Notes under the pieces: model-generated | What the model was told of the DNA's origin: nothing | The model's database searches: none | What the model saw: the letters and a program-made list of their open reading frames with translations, nothing else | Assembly: GCA_014529385.2 (NCBI GenBank) | Contig: CM043953.1 | Coordinates: 74,508,872-74,572,871 of the forward strand | Reading direction: 5' to 3' | DNA length: 64,000 bases | Origin: Adiantum capillus-veneris | Taxonomy: Eukaryota > Streptophyta > Polypodiopsida > Polypodiales > Pteridaceae | In this document: positions 35,428-48,201 of the stretch, one piece after another | Numbering within the stretch: position 1 is the first letter of the stretch | Layout: each line of letters starts with the position of its first letter | Made by a program: the position numbers and the translations under genes

Positions 35428-38385
35428 CTTTCGAAGTTAAAGAGGGAAGATCCAAAAGTTCATAGGCCATTTCCATTACTTTGGTATCAGAGCATTAGGT
35501 TTCTCTTTTCTTGCTTAAGAACAGAGGTCCTTAAGTAGCCTATTAATGGATGATTTTGTTAATTATATTAGGGTAAGTGGGACTGGGATCTATTATCGAT
35601 TTTGTTGAGCCCACTATGTGGGATATGGTGCACACCTCGGGAGCTTTGGTCTTAATAATGGAGTCTTTTTAGACTTGCCTTTCGAAGTTAAAGAGGGAAG
35701 ATCCAAAAGTCCCTTCCTACTTCAATTACAATAGGGGAAGATCTTCGCTGCCGATGAATATAGCTAAGACCTACAAGAATCTTTTCCAAAGATTAAAGGG
35801 GTTATATCCATCTCACAGGAAAGGCAAAAAGGGCTGCTGCTAATAAGCACAAAAGAGCCTTAGCTTTTAAGGAAAATGACTGGGTCTTGCTAAAGTTTCT
35901 CGAGGCTCATCTGAGGCATATTACGGGCAAGAGTCCTACGGACCACCAAGAGTATGATGCTAAACTAGCAAAAAGATACTAGGGTAGAGGAGCCAGTAGG
36001 GGGACGGGTAACTTGGGGAGCTTGAATCTCTCTCCTCCAAGCTCAATTTTTTACACTGAGTAGCTCAATTTAATCGCCTTTTCGCAAGCTTTCAGGAAAA
36101 ATAATTTGGGATTGGTCGGGTTTGAGAGTCGGTAGTTGCGGCGCGATTTTCGGAATCAAGTGTATCAAAAATCGGCATGAATAAGAACACCAATGGGGGC
36201 TAAAAGAGGTAAAATGCAGCCACAGCGTCTTGAACCCATGCCTTGGCCAATGAGAAGGCTTTATTTCGAATTAACTAGCCGTTTCAACTCTTCTTTTTTG
36301 TTCTTCTTTTGGTCCCCAAACATATTAAAACTAAGGTTCATGTGTCTTTTCTCTGGGGGCCGTACCACAACTGTCCCCTCTACCCTATGGTCCTTAAAAT
36401 TCTTAAGCCAGTCAATGATATGGCTTATCAATTGAAGTTGCCCAACCATTGGCTCATGCACCATGTTTCCCATGAGAACCTGCATAAGCCTTACAAAGGA
36501 GCACCATCAAAAGAAGAAATAGTTGTTGCAGACCCTCCAAAAATCAAAGATCAAGAAGAAGTACTTCAACCCGAGTCCATCCTATGACATGAAAAGGTAT
36601 TAAGAACGGTAAGATTATCTGACGATATCTTATTAAGTTTAAGATTATTCTTTTAAAGATGCTAGATGAATGTAAAGAACCTAGCTTAAGGATAATATGA
36701 ACCTTGTCAATGCTTACAATGTTGCACTAGAGTAAGCGTATGAAAATGCATTTTAAATGGAAATTGTTTTTGTCTTATAAGACTAGTTCTATTTTTATTG
36801 TGCACAAATTTAAAAGTATGCATGCTTAGAATCATGTTTGTGGTGACGACGTCTACCAAACACCAAGTAGAACTTGTCACTCTACTTTGGAAGTATGATA
36901 TGGACTAAAGAGCCGACATGCTTATGGCAGCTACGTCCCCCAAGCACCAAATGGACTAGTCATCCATCTTGGAATGATGTCGTAGGGTAAAAAGGGATCC
37001 TCCACCCGCTAAGAAACATGGACTAATGACTAGGCTTTATCTTCTCTACCTCATAGTCGAGGACGACTATGATTTGAAGAGAGAGGTAATGTCATAAAAT
37101 ATAATATCTAACTTTACCAAATGATTTTCTCATATTAAACTGATCATTTAATGTGGGAGAATAAACGGGAACAAGAGTTAGAATAGAGACATGTGCTTCT
37201 AGACCTGTCTCAACACGGGACCAAAAGGAGAGATGGTTGCATCTCAATAGGGGTCCAAAAGGAGATGGTCTATCAAAAACCAATGTGCAATAAGTGCTTC
37301 TAGACTTACCTTAGCAGGGGACCAAGAGGAGAGATGGTTACATCTCAATAGGGGTCCAAAAGGAGGTAGTCTATCAAAGAGAAATGTGCAACTAATAAAG
37401 CTTAAAAGACCTTAGGGTTAGCTTCATTAAAAACCTCCAATGGTTAGTGTTAAAAGTCCTTTGACCTTAAGCAAGCTAGGGCTAAGCTTCACGTGGGAAC
37501 TCGACCTAAACTTAAGCAAGCTAGGGCTGTGCTTGAGGTGGGAACCTTAAGCAAGCTAGGGTTGTGCTTGAGGTGGGAACTCGACCTAAACTTAAGCAAG
37601 CTAGGGCTGTGCTTGATGTGGGAACCCGACCTAAACTTAAACAAGTTAAGGTTGTGCTTGAGGTGGGAACCCCACCTAAGGTGCTTACCATGCTTGATGA
37701 CTAAGGTACTTGAGGTACTTGTCACATTTAATGAAGAAGTTGCTTGAGAAGCTTCCTATTCATGGGGGGGTAAGATGCTTGAGTCAAAAAGAGAACCTAC
37801 TCACTTAATGAGGAAGTTGCTTGAGAAACTTCCTATGCATAAAAATATCAAAGTTAGGGGAATTCTAAAAGAGCACATGGGACACATGTCAGACTCTCAC
37901 TAAGCTTAACCACATGGTGTACTTGAATGCTATTGGTTGGGCTAAAGAGGGGTCCAATGAGATTCTACTTCCATCTAACAAATATCTATATTTTTCAAGC
38001 TCTCTCTCTCTAAGGGGTAAGGAGGACACTTGTCAAAAGACTACCCATATGCTTGACTGCATGCTGGATGTGATTGGCCAAGGGGAGAGGGGTCCAATGA
38101 GCTTGTAGCAAGTAGAATTTTCGCCCAAAGCAAGAAAGGGGGGTGCTAGGGGGATATACTCCACACACACACTCATTTGCAAGGCTATTCTCACTTGGTG
38201 AAAGTTGAGGAACACCACCTCCTTCTCCAAGCTTGTGAGAGTGAAAGCCTATACCAACACTCTTGGCTATGGAATGCAAAATCCAACCAAGAGCTATGCT
38301 TCAATGCTTAAGCTTGCCATCTTCTCCATCTTCATTACTATGCTATTATATATGTTAGCAAGAAGATTTGGTAAAATCTGCTATT
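35428..38385 (+). mobile_element. Gypsy relic related to Gypsy-1, plus orientation, mostly deleted
   Basis: The last 50 bp of a 5' LTR lead into TTTGGTATCAGAGCATTAGG (about 35476-35495) and a leader matching that of Gypsy-1. Most of gag-pol is gone, and integrase C-terminal coding resumes at about 35730. A chromodomain-side piece is readable at 36309-36587 (MAYQLKLPNHWLMH, EEVLQPESIL), and the 3' UTR and polypurine tract at 36800-37098 match Gypsy-1. A 3' LTR follows from about 37099 to 38385, alignable with the Gypsy-1 LTR but much diverged, and cut short on its right. Confidence 0.85.
37465..37690. repeat. 45-bp tandem repeat inside the relic LTR
   Basis: GCAAGCTAGGG or variants recur at 37471, 37516, 37551, 37596 and 37641, spaced 45, 35, 45 and 45 bp. 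The core is CCTAAACTTAAGCAAGCTAG. A reverse-complement copy of one unit lies at about 35390-35425, next to the relic's left end. In the minus frame it reads as a 15-residue repeat, but it sits in an LTR and is not expected to be coding. Confidence 0.8.
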
Positions 38386-38802
38386 TATGATGTGCTTCTG
38401 CGTGTCGGAAATGCTGGGTTGTGAATGAGGATGATTTTCTAAGGTTCCTATAATTTTTTTGGCTATTTTCTAGATTTTCGGGTGAATTTTTGGAGTTTCG
38501 GCTAAATTTCTGGCCTAATTTTGGCATTTTTGGATGTTTGGAAATTAAAAATTAAAAAAAGACAATTTTCGGACTTCGAAACCGTGCCTTGCAACGCATA
38601 AAATTCTTCGTCGGGTAGACCTTTACGATCTCTCGGGATAGTATCCTACGACGTTAAAAAAATCTTCTTTTTGTCGACTGCTCTCGTCTCGCTCTGCGTG
38701 AACATTCCCCACACTCCTTTCTCTCTCTCTCTCACTAACTCTCCCTTCTCTCTCTCTCTCCCTTTTTGACTGTCCCACACATACACACACACCCCTCTAA
38801 CT

Positions 38803-38884
<82 letters not shown>

Positions 38885-40109
38885 GTGTGACTCTCTCCCA
38901 CTCTCTCTCTCTCGCACTCCAATGTGCACATCCCCTCTTATTGTTTATTTCAAACACACACACACACTCCTCCCGTCTGTCGTGTTCTCTCTCTGCAGCG
39001 TGCTCGCCAATCAGTTGCCCTTGTTGTGTACTGGTACAACTGCCCGCCATCGGCGATGGAATCTCCCCTCCGCAGGCCAATGACCACGCGCTCACTCACA
39101 AACACCCACGTGCCACGCAACCAGGTAAGCAGCAGGTAATTTATTATTAATTTACTTATTTTGCATCCAAAAAAAACACAAAAACCCAAAGTCAAAAATC
39201 ACAAAAAATCAAATAAAATTCACAAAAAAGAATCAATAAAATAAAATTTAAAATCCAATAAAATCCACAAAAATCAATAAAAAAGTAGAATAAAATAAAA
39301 AAGTATTTAAAAATCACAAAAATATTCATAAAAAATAAAAAAGAGTTTAAACAATTCTAGAAAAATCGAAAAACACATAGAAGAAAATTCATAAAAACTC
39401 AAAACAATCGCATAAAAATTTCCAAAAGTGGCAAAAAATTCACCAATAAATCACAATAAATTCTAAAAAATAAAAGAATTCACAGATAATTCACCAAAAA
39501 TCATGAAAAATTGTAAAAAATCAAATCTTTTATAAATAAAATCATTAAAACTTTAGAAAATTCAAAATTTCATTAAAAATTTAAGAAAAATGAAAAGAAA
39601 GTAAAAAAGGAGCCGAAAAAAGTCAAAAAAAAGTAATAAAAACACACCGTCGGAGAGTCAAACCGTGCAAAAGCGAACAAGTCGAGAAAATGCAGAGTCG
39701 TAAAAATCACAAACCGTGGAAAAAGCTAGAAGAGTCGTAAACCGAGCGCAGCGTGCAAAGTGAACCAAATCAGCAAAAGAACAGTTGAAACCGACCAACT
39801 CAAAGCCGATTGAGCGGCAGTCAAATTTCAAAAATTCTGCACACTAGAAATTGACAAGTGCAAGCAATTGCATTGCAAATTTGCTTCCAATTGGACGAAC
39901 AAAGACACAAATCACGGTGGATAGAAGATTAGGCTATCCATGGCCAAATCAATTTTGAAACTTTTGAGCTAGAGTTAATCAACTCTTGTGAGTCAGAAGA
40001 GCAGTCAACTGCAAGAGTGCTTTGGCAAAAGCAGTTTTATCAAAACTGAGCAGGAGAAATTCTGGTAATTGATACCAAAATCTACTAGGAGATAATTTTT
40101 ACAGAACAA
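38386..40109. other. Non-coding: CT tract and A-rich low-complexity zone
   Basis: A T/G-rich stretch (38386-38700) is followed by CT microsatellites with a pure run at 38806-38881. From 39140 to 39640 comes a very A-rich zone made of AAAAATCA-type units on the plus strand. No gene is seen. Confidence 0.7.
38806..38881. repeat. (CT)n microsatellite
   Basis: A pure CT run of about 76 bp. ORFs of alternating R/E or S/L across it are artefacts. Confidence 0.95.
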
Positions 40110-42957
40110 GTGAGCATGGACTCAAATCGAGCTAAGAGTTCAAGTACAACAGAGCAAGCCAGTAGCAGTGGTAACACATGCACAACTGCAACAGAGAAAA
40201 TTCTACAGCTATACGGTTACAATGGGGATAAATTTTTGTACACAAATTCAGAAGGCCATAGATATCTGATGAGTAGAAAAAGCAGCACAGGAGCCAAAAT
40301 CCTATTGATCAGAGTAAAGCCAGATTCAGATAACTCCTAGATGTTCACAGACTTCAGTGGAGCCAGGTATTGCAAGCTCAAAGATGAAGTACAGATAGAA
40401 GTGCATAAAATCAACCCAAGTGTTTATTTAGAAATGTGCATAAGCCAGCAAAACATACAGTTGGTGCATATGCAATCAGGGTCATTGTACATGGATTACA
40501 GTGGTCAGATCTATAATTGAGAACCAAAAATTGCAAGACCCAACAAATCAGCCAATTGAAGCCAATCTAATTGGAGAACCAAGCCAAAAGACGGTACAAA
40601 GATCCAAACGGAGCAATCTATGGCTTGATGCTCAGTGTTTTAAAAGAAAATGCTGACAACTTGGGAAGCATAGAGAAAGAAACTTCTCTGCTAGAGCTTG
40701 ACATGACAGAACCAAATGAAATTACCACTAGTCATGGCCTATTGCTCAGATTGTGGACGAAAAGGTGGATATTTTTTTGAAGATTGTCCAAGAAATCCAT
40801 AACAACAGGGACACATCAACTGCCAAGCAAGGTACATAGAAAATTGGAAATGCAAATCTCGATGTAAGTGCATTGAACTCGTCACTTTTAATGCAATCAG
40901 ATGATTCTGCATTACCACTAGAAGCACCAGTAAAAACACTACAAGTTCAAAATCAGCATAAAGATGCACAAGCCCCTGAAAAGCTTAAAATTGATTCTTT
41001 GAACAACAAATTCCTGCATGAGTTTGGTCAAGATATCCAGATACCACCGAATGTTGAAAAGACTGTTATGTTTGCAAATGATTTTGCATCCACTGTCACA
41101 AGTGTGCAATCATTCATGAGTCTAAGGGACACATCAAACAGAATGTTGTTAGCTTTGTCTGGTACACATAATTCATTTGCACACAATGTAGACCAAAAAG
41201 GGAAACTGTACAAAAAGGATCAACCAGTATTTGAACGGTCCACATATCAACTCATAGAAGTGCATCCAGTGATAGATAAAAAAGGATGGTTCATTTTAGA
41301 GGAAAGAATCTATTATAGCCCATCCTCTCTAGAGATGAAGGATATTACCCGAGTGAACCCAAAAATATGTTCAAAGCTAAACTCTCCTCCATTGGAAATC
41401 CGACTTCGATTTTGTGACCAAACGAGCATGTACTTTGACCAAAACAGTCGTAGATATAGACGAGAGTCTAGAATCTATGATGCCTTGGGTCTTGAAACCA
41501 CAGAAGCTCATATCATATTAGACCCATGGGATAGAGAATATTAGGGCAAAGATAATGCTATCTATAGCTTGACTTGGGGAATAATTTGTCATGTTTCACG
41601 AAGATACATAGGAAACTATGCAGAAGGTTTACAGATGCCAAACATCAACAGTGCTACCCAAAGTGTACCTTCATAGTCCCAAAAGGTGAGACTAAATCAG
41701 AGCCAAACAATTTTGAACTGGTCTTACAATGAAGCAGGCTATAGTGATCACCCTAGGAAGGGGGGAGCTACAAATCCATCAAAATCAGCTCTTATACCAG
41801 GAAATGCTACACCAGTTAGAAGCCCTAGAGCTTCTAGCCAACAGACCTCTTCAAAGTAGAAACCATTGAAAGATCATATGGTTGTTGGAAGTTTCCAATT
41901 GACCCAAATTCCATCAGAATCTGCAAATAAATGCCTCTATGAAGATCATCACGGATAAAAGTTTCAGTTGAACTCCACAAATCAAAGTCAAAAGCCAACA
42001 AATCCAATAGTGTTCAAACAGTTACATGTGATCAAGCTCACATATGCATATCAAGATGCACATGGTAATGAATATCAGCAAGATCATGACCTTGTATAAA
42101 CCCCTATGGATGGCCCGACTAGAGTCAAAGACTATCTGAAGATGATACAAAGCCTCAAGCTACCAGAATGGGTGACAAAAAAGCTAAAGTCAATGGGAAT
42201 CAAAGTCCAAAAAGCTACATAAAGGTCACCATCAAAATATCCTCCAAAGAGATAGATTCTGCCAGAAAGTACAATGGATCTTCTAAGATCAAGGGTTACT
42301 CAAATGCAGGTAGACAATGCTCAACAATTGCAAGCAAAATGTGCAATATTATAGCCAATGGAACCAATGTCAATTGAAGTAGGTGATCAAAGCAAAGAAA
42401 CTGCAAATAAAGCTCAACCAAAGGATGCTGCCATAGAAAAAGTAGTCCATTCAGACACGAATCCTGAGAGGATCAAGTGCAACATTGTTGGTGAAAACGA
42501 AGAAAAGATGTCAAGAGAAGTAAAGCTAGATTTTCAGTTAGACAAGAGCATCATGTCTTTTCGCACTTGGAAAAGATGTGGATAACCACAAATGGAAGAT
42601 TCTCCTAAATTTGTGAGCATATCACGAGACAAACGAGAAGAATGGTGGGGAATCATCTCGACCACCATTGAAGTAAGTTCATAGATCATCATAGCTCAAT
42701 TTCATGTGATCACATCAAAAGATATGCATGACAACATCGTAATGGGAATTCCAATGTCCCAAAAGATGTTAGAGGTACAAAGTTCAAACATGACAGAGTC
42801 ATCAGAGACAGCAAAGAATGAAGACCAAGACCGGTCACTCACGGACGACAGCGCAAATTCCTCAAGCACAGTGAAAATGGAGACTTATATCAAGGCGGAT
42901 CTTATTAAATATGATTCATCTCCATCAATCAGCTACCCAATTGCCTATCAATTTTAA
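40110..42957 (+). pseudogene. Decayed A-rich coding block, unrecognised
   Basis: Plus-strand frames follow one another with frequent stops: 40110-40340, 40571-40780, 40734-40802, 40873-41544 (223 codons, the longest), 42168-42585 and 42706-42957. The short frame at 40734 encodes CSDCGRKGGYFFEDCPRNP, like a gag zinc knuckle whose histidine is replaced. The 223-codon frame has FHEFGQD-like, YQLIEVHPVIDKKGWF and LEIRLRFCDQTSMYF segments that I cannot assign. The strand is strongly A-rich, as in many reverse-transcribing elements. It could be a gag-like ORF of an old retroelement or an integrated pararetrovirus. No polymerase motif was found to decide. Confidence 0.35.
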
Positions 42958-45165
<2,208 letters not shown>

Positions 45166-45940
45166 TCATGGACTTCTTGACCCAGACCTTTCTGATGCCT
45201 TGGTTGAACAAGACGATGTAGGTTTAGGTTTCTCCCAGAAGTGATCTATTTGCGCTAATGTAGTGGTGAAGGATGTATCATTGAATTTGAGTTGTAAGGT
45301 GTCATCCTGCCAATTTTTTGTTGCTTTGTACATGTGCATCAAAGGCACTCCAAGAATCACTGCTTCATTAAGATCGGTATCTTCCATTACATGAAATTGA
45401 AGAGTGAAGTTGTGACCATCGACATTGATTAATAAATTAGCTTGACCCAAGATGAGCATTCTCCCTTCATTGACTGCCTTGAGCTCCATTTGGTTTGGTG
45501 TTAGAGGTTCCAATGCCTTTCTTAAGAATGTCAAATATTTTATGACATTGGTTATTGCTCCGGTGTCCACTAACGCTTGTTTGGTGGAACCATCAGGAAG
45601 TTGAAAAATAATTCGTACATCCATGTAACCAAGACATGTAGGTTCCGTGTGAAGTGATGTGAATGGAGGAGGATGGGGTCGTTTGAATGCCGGCCAAGTT
45701 TCCCTATGATTGGGTTGTACCTTCCACTTGGATTGTTTTTTTCTCTTAGCTACTGTATGAATTGTTTCTAACTCCTCTTGTGTCAATGGGAGAATGTATT
45801 TTTTAAAACCTGCATCCACTTATCCAATAAGGCATCTCCTCATCTATCAATGTTGCAAGTTTGATGGCATTACTTTGCGATATATCTTGGATCACAAAAG
45901 GCCCCATTCCTTTCTTTTTGAGTTTTTTGGAGTGTTTATT
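45166..45940 (-). pseudogene. Gypsy-3 integrase C-terminus followed by a retropepsin-like domain
   Basis: The integrase tail (MGPFVIQDISQSNAIKLATL, then MPYWISGC) ends at a T/A homopolymer near 45805. A one-base shift there leads into KKYILPLTQEELE, a basic linker, and then a clan AA protease-like domain: QALVDTGAITNVI (active-site DTG, about 45560), a G-x-x-L-I strand region, and AVILGVPLMHMY (about 45355), which matches the ILG turn of retropepsins. The length of about 217 codons and conserved spacing make chance unlikely. In most Gypsy elements the protease precedes RT. I saw no second protease upstream, but that region is truncated at 53116. Confidence 0.75.
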
Positions 45941-47968
45941 TAGGGTATAAAGCAACACGTAATCCCCTTCTAAAACTCCTTGCTTATTATATGTTGGTCA
46001 TGGAAAGCCTTCATTTGTTGTTTTTGGACATATATCCCTGCTACATCCTTCAATCGTGTTTCATCTAGTTGTTCTAAGATGTTTAGTCTTTTAGATAGTT
46101 TGTGTCTCATCCAACCTAATTGTGTTGTGACTCGAAGTGTGGGAATCAAGAATTCCATGGGGAGAATAGAATTTATTCCAAACACAAGATTAAATGGAGT
46201 GGATCCAATGGAAGTCTTAAATGATACCCTGTATGCCCATAACGCTGACTGCATCTTTAGATCCCAATCAATTCTTGAGTCACTCACTATTTTGGTTAGC
46301 ACCATGCATAAGATTTTATTGGTACTCTCTGCTTGTCCATTAGCTTGGGGATGATAGGGGGATGATTTACGATGAACCACCATGAATTCATCGACTTTGA
46401 ATGACAATTTTCACAAAGTGGGTTCCTCAATCACTCACAATCTCAATGGGTAGGCCATGTCTACTAAAAATGTTGTCAAATAAGAATTGTGCTATTGTCC
46501 ATGCATCATTTTTCTGTGTTGCTTTGGCTTCCACCCATTTGGTCAAATAATTTGTTGCTACTATATTATATTGAGTGTGTGTGTGATATGCAAGAGGTAT
46601 TATGGGGCCTACAAAATCTATGTCTCACTTGGAAAAAGCTCACGCTCCCATTATCAGTCATAATGGAATCTCATCTCTCCGTAGAGGTGCCTTAGTGAAT
46701 TGGCACTCATCAAACCATTTTCCATATGTCTCGGCATCTGTGAACAAGGTTGGCCACCATATTCATTCAAGAAGTATCAACTTTGATGTTTTGTCAGCCA
46801 AAAAATGTCCACTCGCTAGCATGTGTGTGCTTATTCTAGGATAGAGAAATATTTGCCTTCAATAGCACACAATAGCAATTGGTTGTCTCTTCCCCTTTGG
46901 TACAGTTGATTTGAGATTAGCACATAGTGTGTCGCTTCCTCTTCACAATAGTTCTCATCCATGCCTTACAGAATCCCTCTGGGAAGGTCTTGTTTTTTAA
47001 GTACTCGATAATGTAGGTACTCCATTTGGGCACTCCAATTACTCTAAAGAGTGTGGTGTGTTCCATTTGTAATTGTCTCATAAAGGCTTTCCATGATATT
47101 ATGTAATCATGGACGCTTTCTCCCATGTTTATCTAGTAGACACCAAGTATCATCAGTCTTTGGAATGTTTACATTTTCCCATTAAGAGACCCTGTGTTTT
47201 GTATATGGGCAAGCCTTAGGTATTGCTCCTGCTCGCTTGGCTCTACACATAGTCTCAAGCGATCGTCATAACCTTTCTTGTATAGCCGTACAGCTAAAAC
47301 CTGGAGAATTCTGGTTTGATTAATGATCAACGGTCGTCTTTCTACTTGTAATGATCCTATGGTGAGTAGAGGAATGACTTTGTCACTCCACCTTAGAACC
47401 ACTTTAATGTTGAACGAATAAGAATCTGGAAGGTCACCATCAATTCCTTTGGGTGCTTCTGCATGGAGAAATCTTGAAAGATGGTATGCTCTTTGTATAT
47501 TGTACCACAGAGAAATCAAACTCAAGCAATATGATAAACCATCAAATAATCCTTCTCGTATTGCAAGGTTTGTTTACCAAGTATAATAGTCCCTAGTGGT
47601 GGCTAAGAAAACAAACTTGTTTGTGAGAAGATAATGTCTAAAATTTTTGACAGCATAGATCATCCCTAGGCCTTGTCTTTCCGTATTGGTAGATTTTTTC
47701 TCTCCAGGTTGAGCTAATATGCATCCTATGGCATAGGCTGAGGCATCCACATGGACATGGAAGATCTTATTCCAATCAGGGGCTTGCACAATTAGAGCAA
47801 AGATTAATCCTTGCTTCAATTTTTGCCTTCTTGCATTCTTTTGTCCACTCAAACTTAGTGATAAGTGCATAGAGAGGCTTAGCTATAACAACACACATGT
47901 ATATGAAACACCTATAATATACGAAATGGCCCATAAAGGCTTGTATCTCCTTTACTTTGATTGGTATT
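45166..47968 (-). mobile_element. Gypsy-3, Ty3/Gypsy remnant, downstream part
   Basis: Minus strand. RT C-terminal and RNase H pieces (48003-47574, VDASAYAIGCILAQPGEKK) are followed by the RNase H-integrase linker (47525-47169), integrase zinc region pieces (about 47126-46850), an integrase core (GLPIEIVSD near 46450, then SSPYHPQANGQAEST at 46407), an integrase C-terminus (MGPFVIQDISQ near 45920) and then the protease-like ORF at 45819-45166. The RT part continues on the other side of the Gypsy-2 insertion at 53030-53116, so 45166-53116 is one broken element. The LTRs were not identified. Confidence 0.85.
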
Positions 47969-48003
47969 TGAAAGGGTGGTGGTATGCGTGTGCTAGTCTC
48001 CAC
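47574..48003 (-). pseudogene. Gypsy-3 RT end and RNase H
   Basis: KVKEIQAFMGHFVYYRCFI is the RT-RNase H connection, then VDASAYAIGCILAQPGE and TERQGLGMIYAVKNFRHYL form the RNase H start. The two overlapping frames show at least one indel near 47830. The piece left of 47969 joins to NGIFIDQDKIKVI at 53090-53030 across the Gypsy-2 insertion. Confidence 0.85.
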
Positions 48004-48090
48004 CCAACTGTGCTATCTTGTAGCCTCCCCCTAGCATACACACTGTCCGGCCGTGCCGATAGCCTTGCTCGTAGAACTCATGTCCTTACA
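47969..48090 (-). repeat. Gypsy-2 3' LTR
   Basis: 122 bp, paired with 52903-53024, next to GTATT and the polypurine tract. Confidence 0.92.
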
Positions 48091-48201
48091 TTACCCCCCC
48101 TTGGAAGATCGTTTTTGTCCTCAAAAACAAACATAGGAAAAATTTCTCAAGTGCGGAGACATTCTCCCATGTAGAACCTTCTTCAGGTCTACCTAGCCAT
48201 T

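Noticed and set aside
37489-37747. Possible protein with a 15-residue repeat
   Set aside because: The 45-bp tandem repeat lies inside a recognisable LTR and is open on both strands, so repeat structure explains it.
38735-39095. ORFs with long R/E or S/L runs
   Set aside because: They are translations of the (CT)n microsatellite in several frames on both strands.
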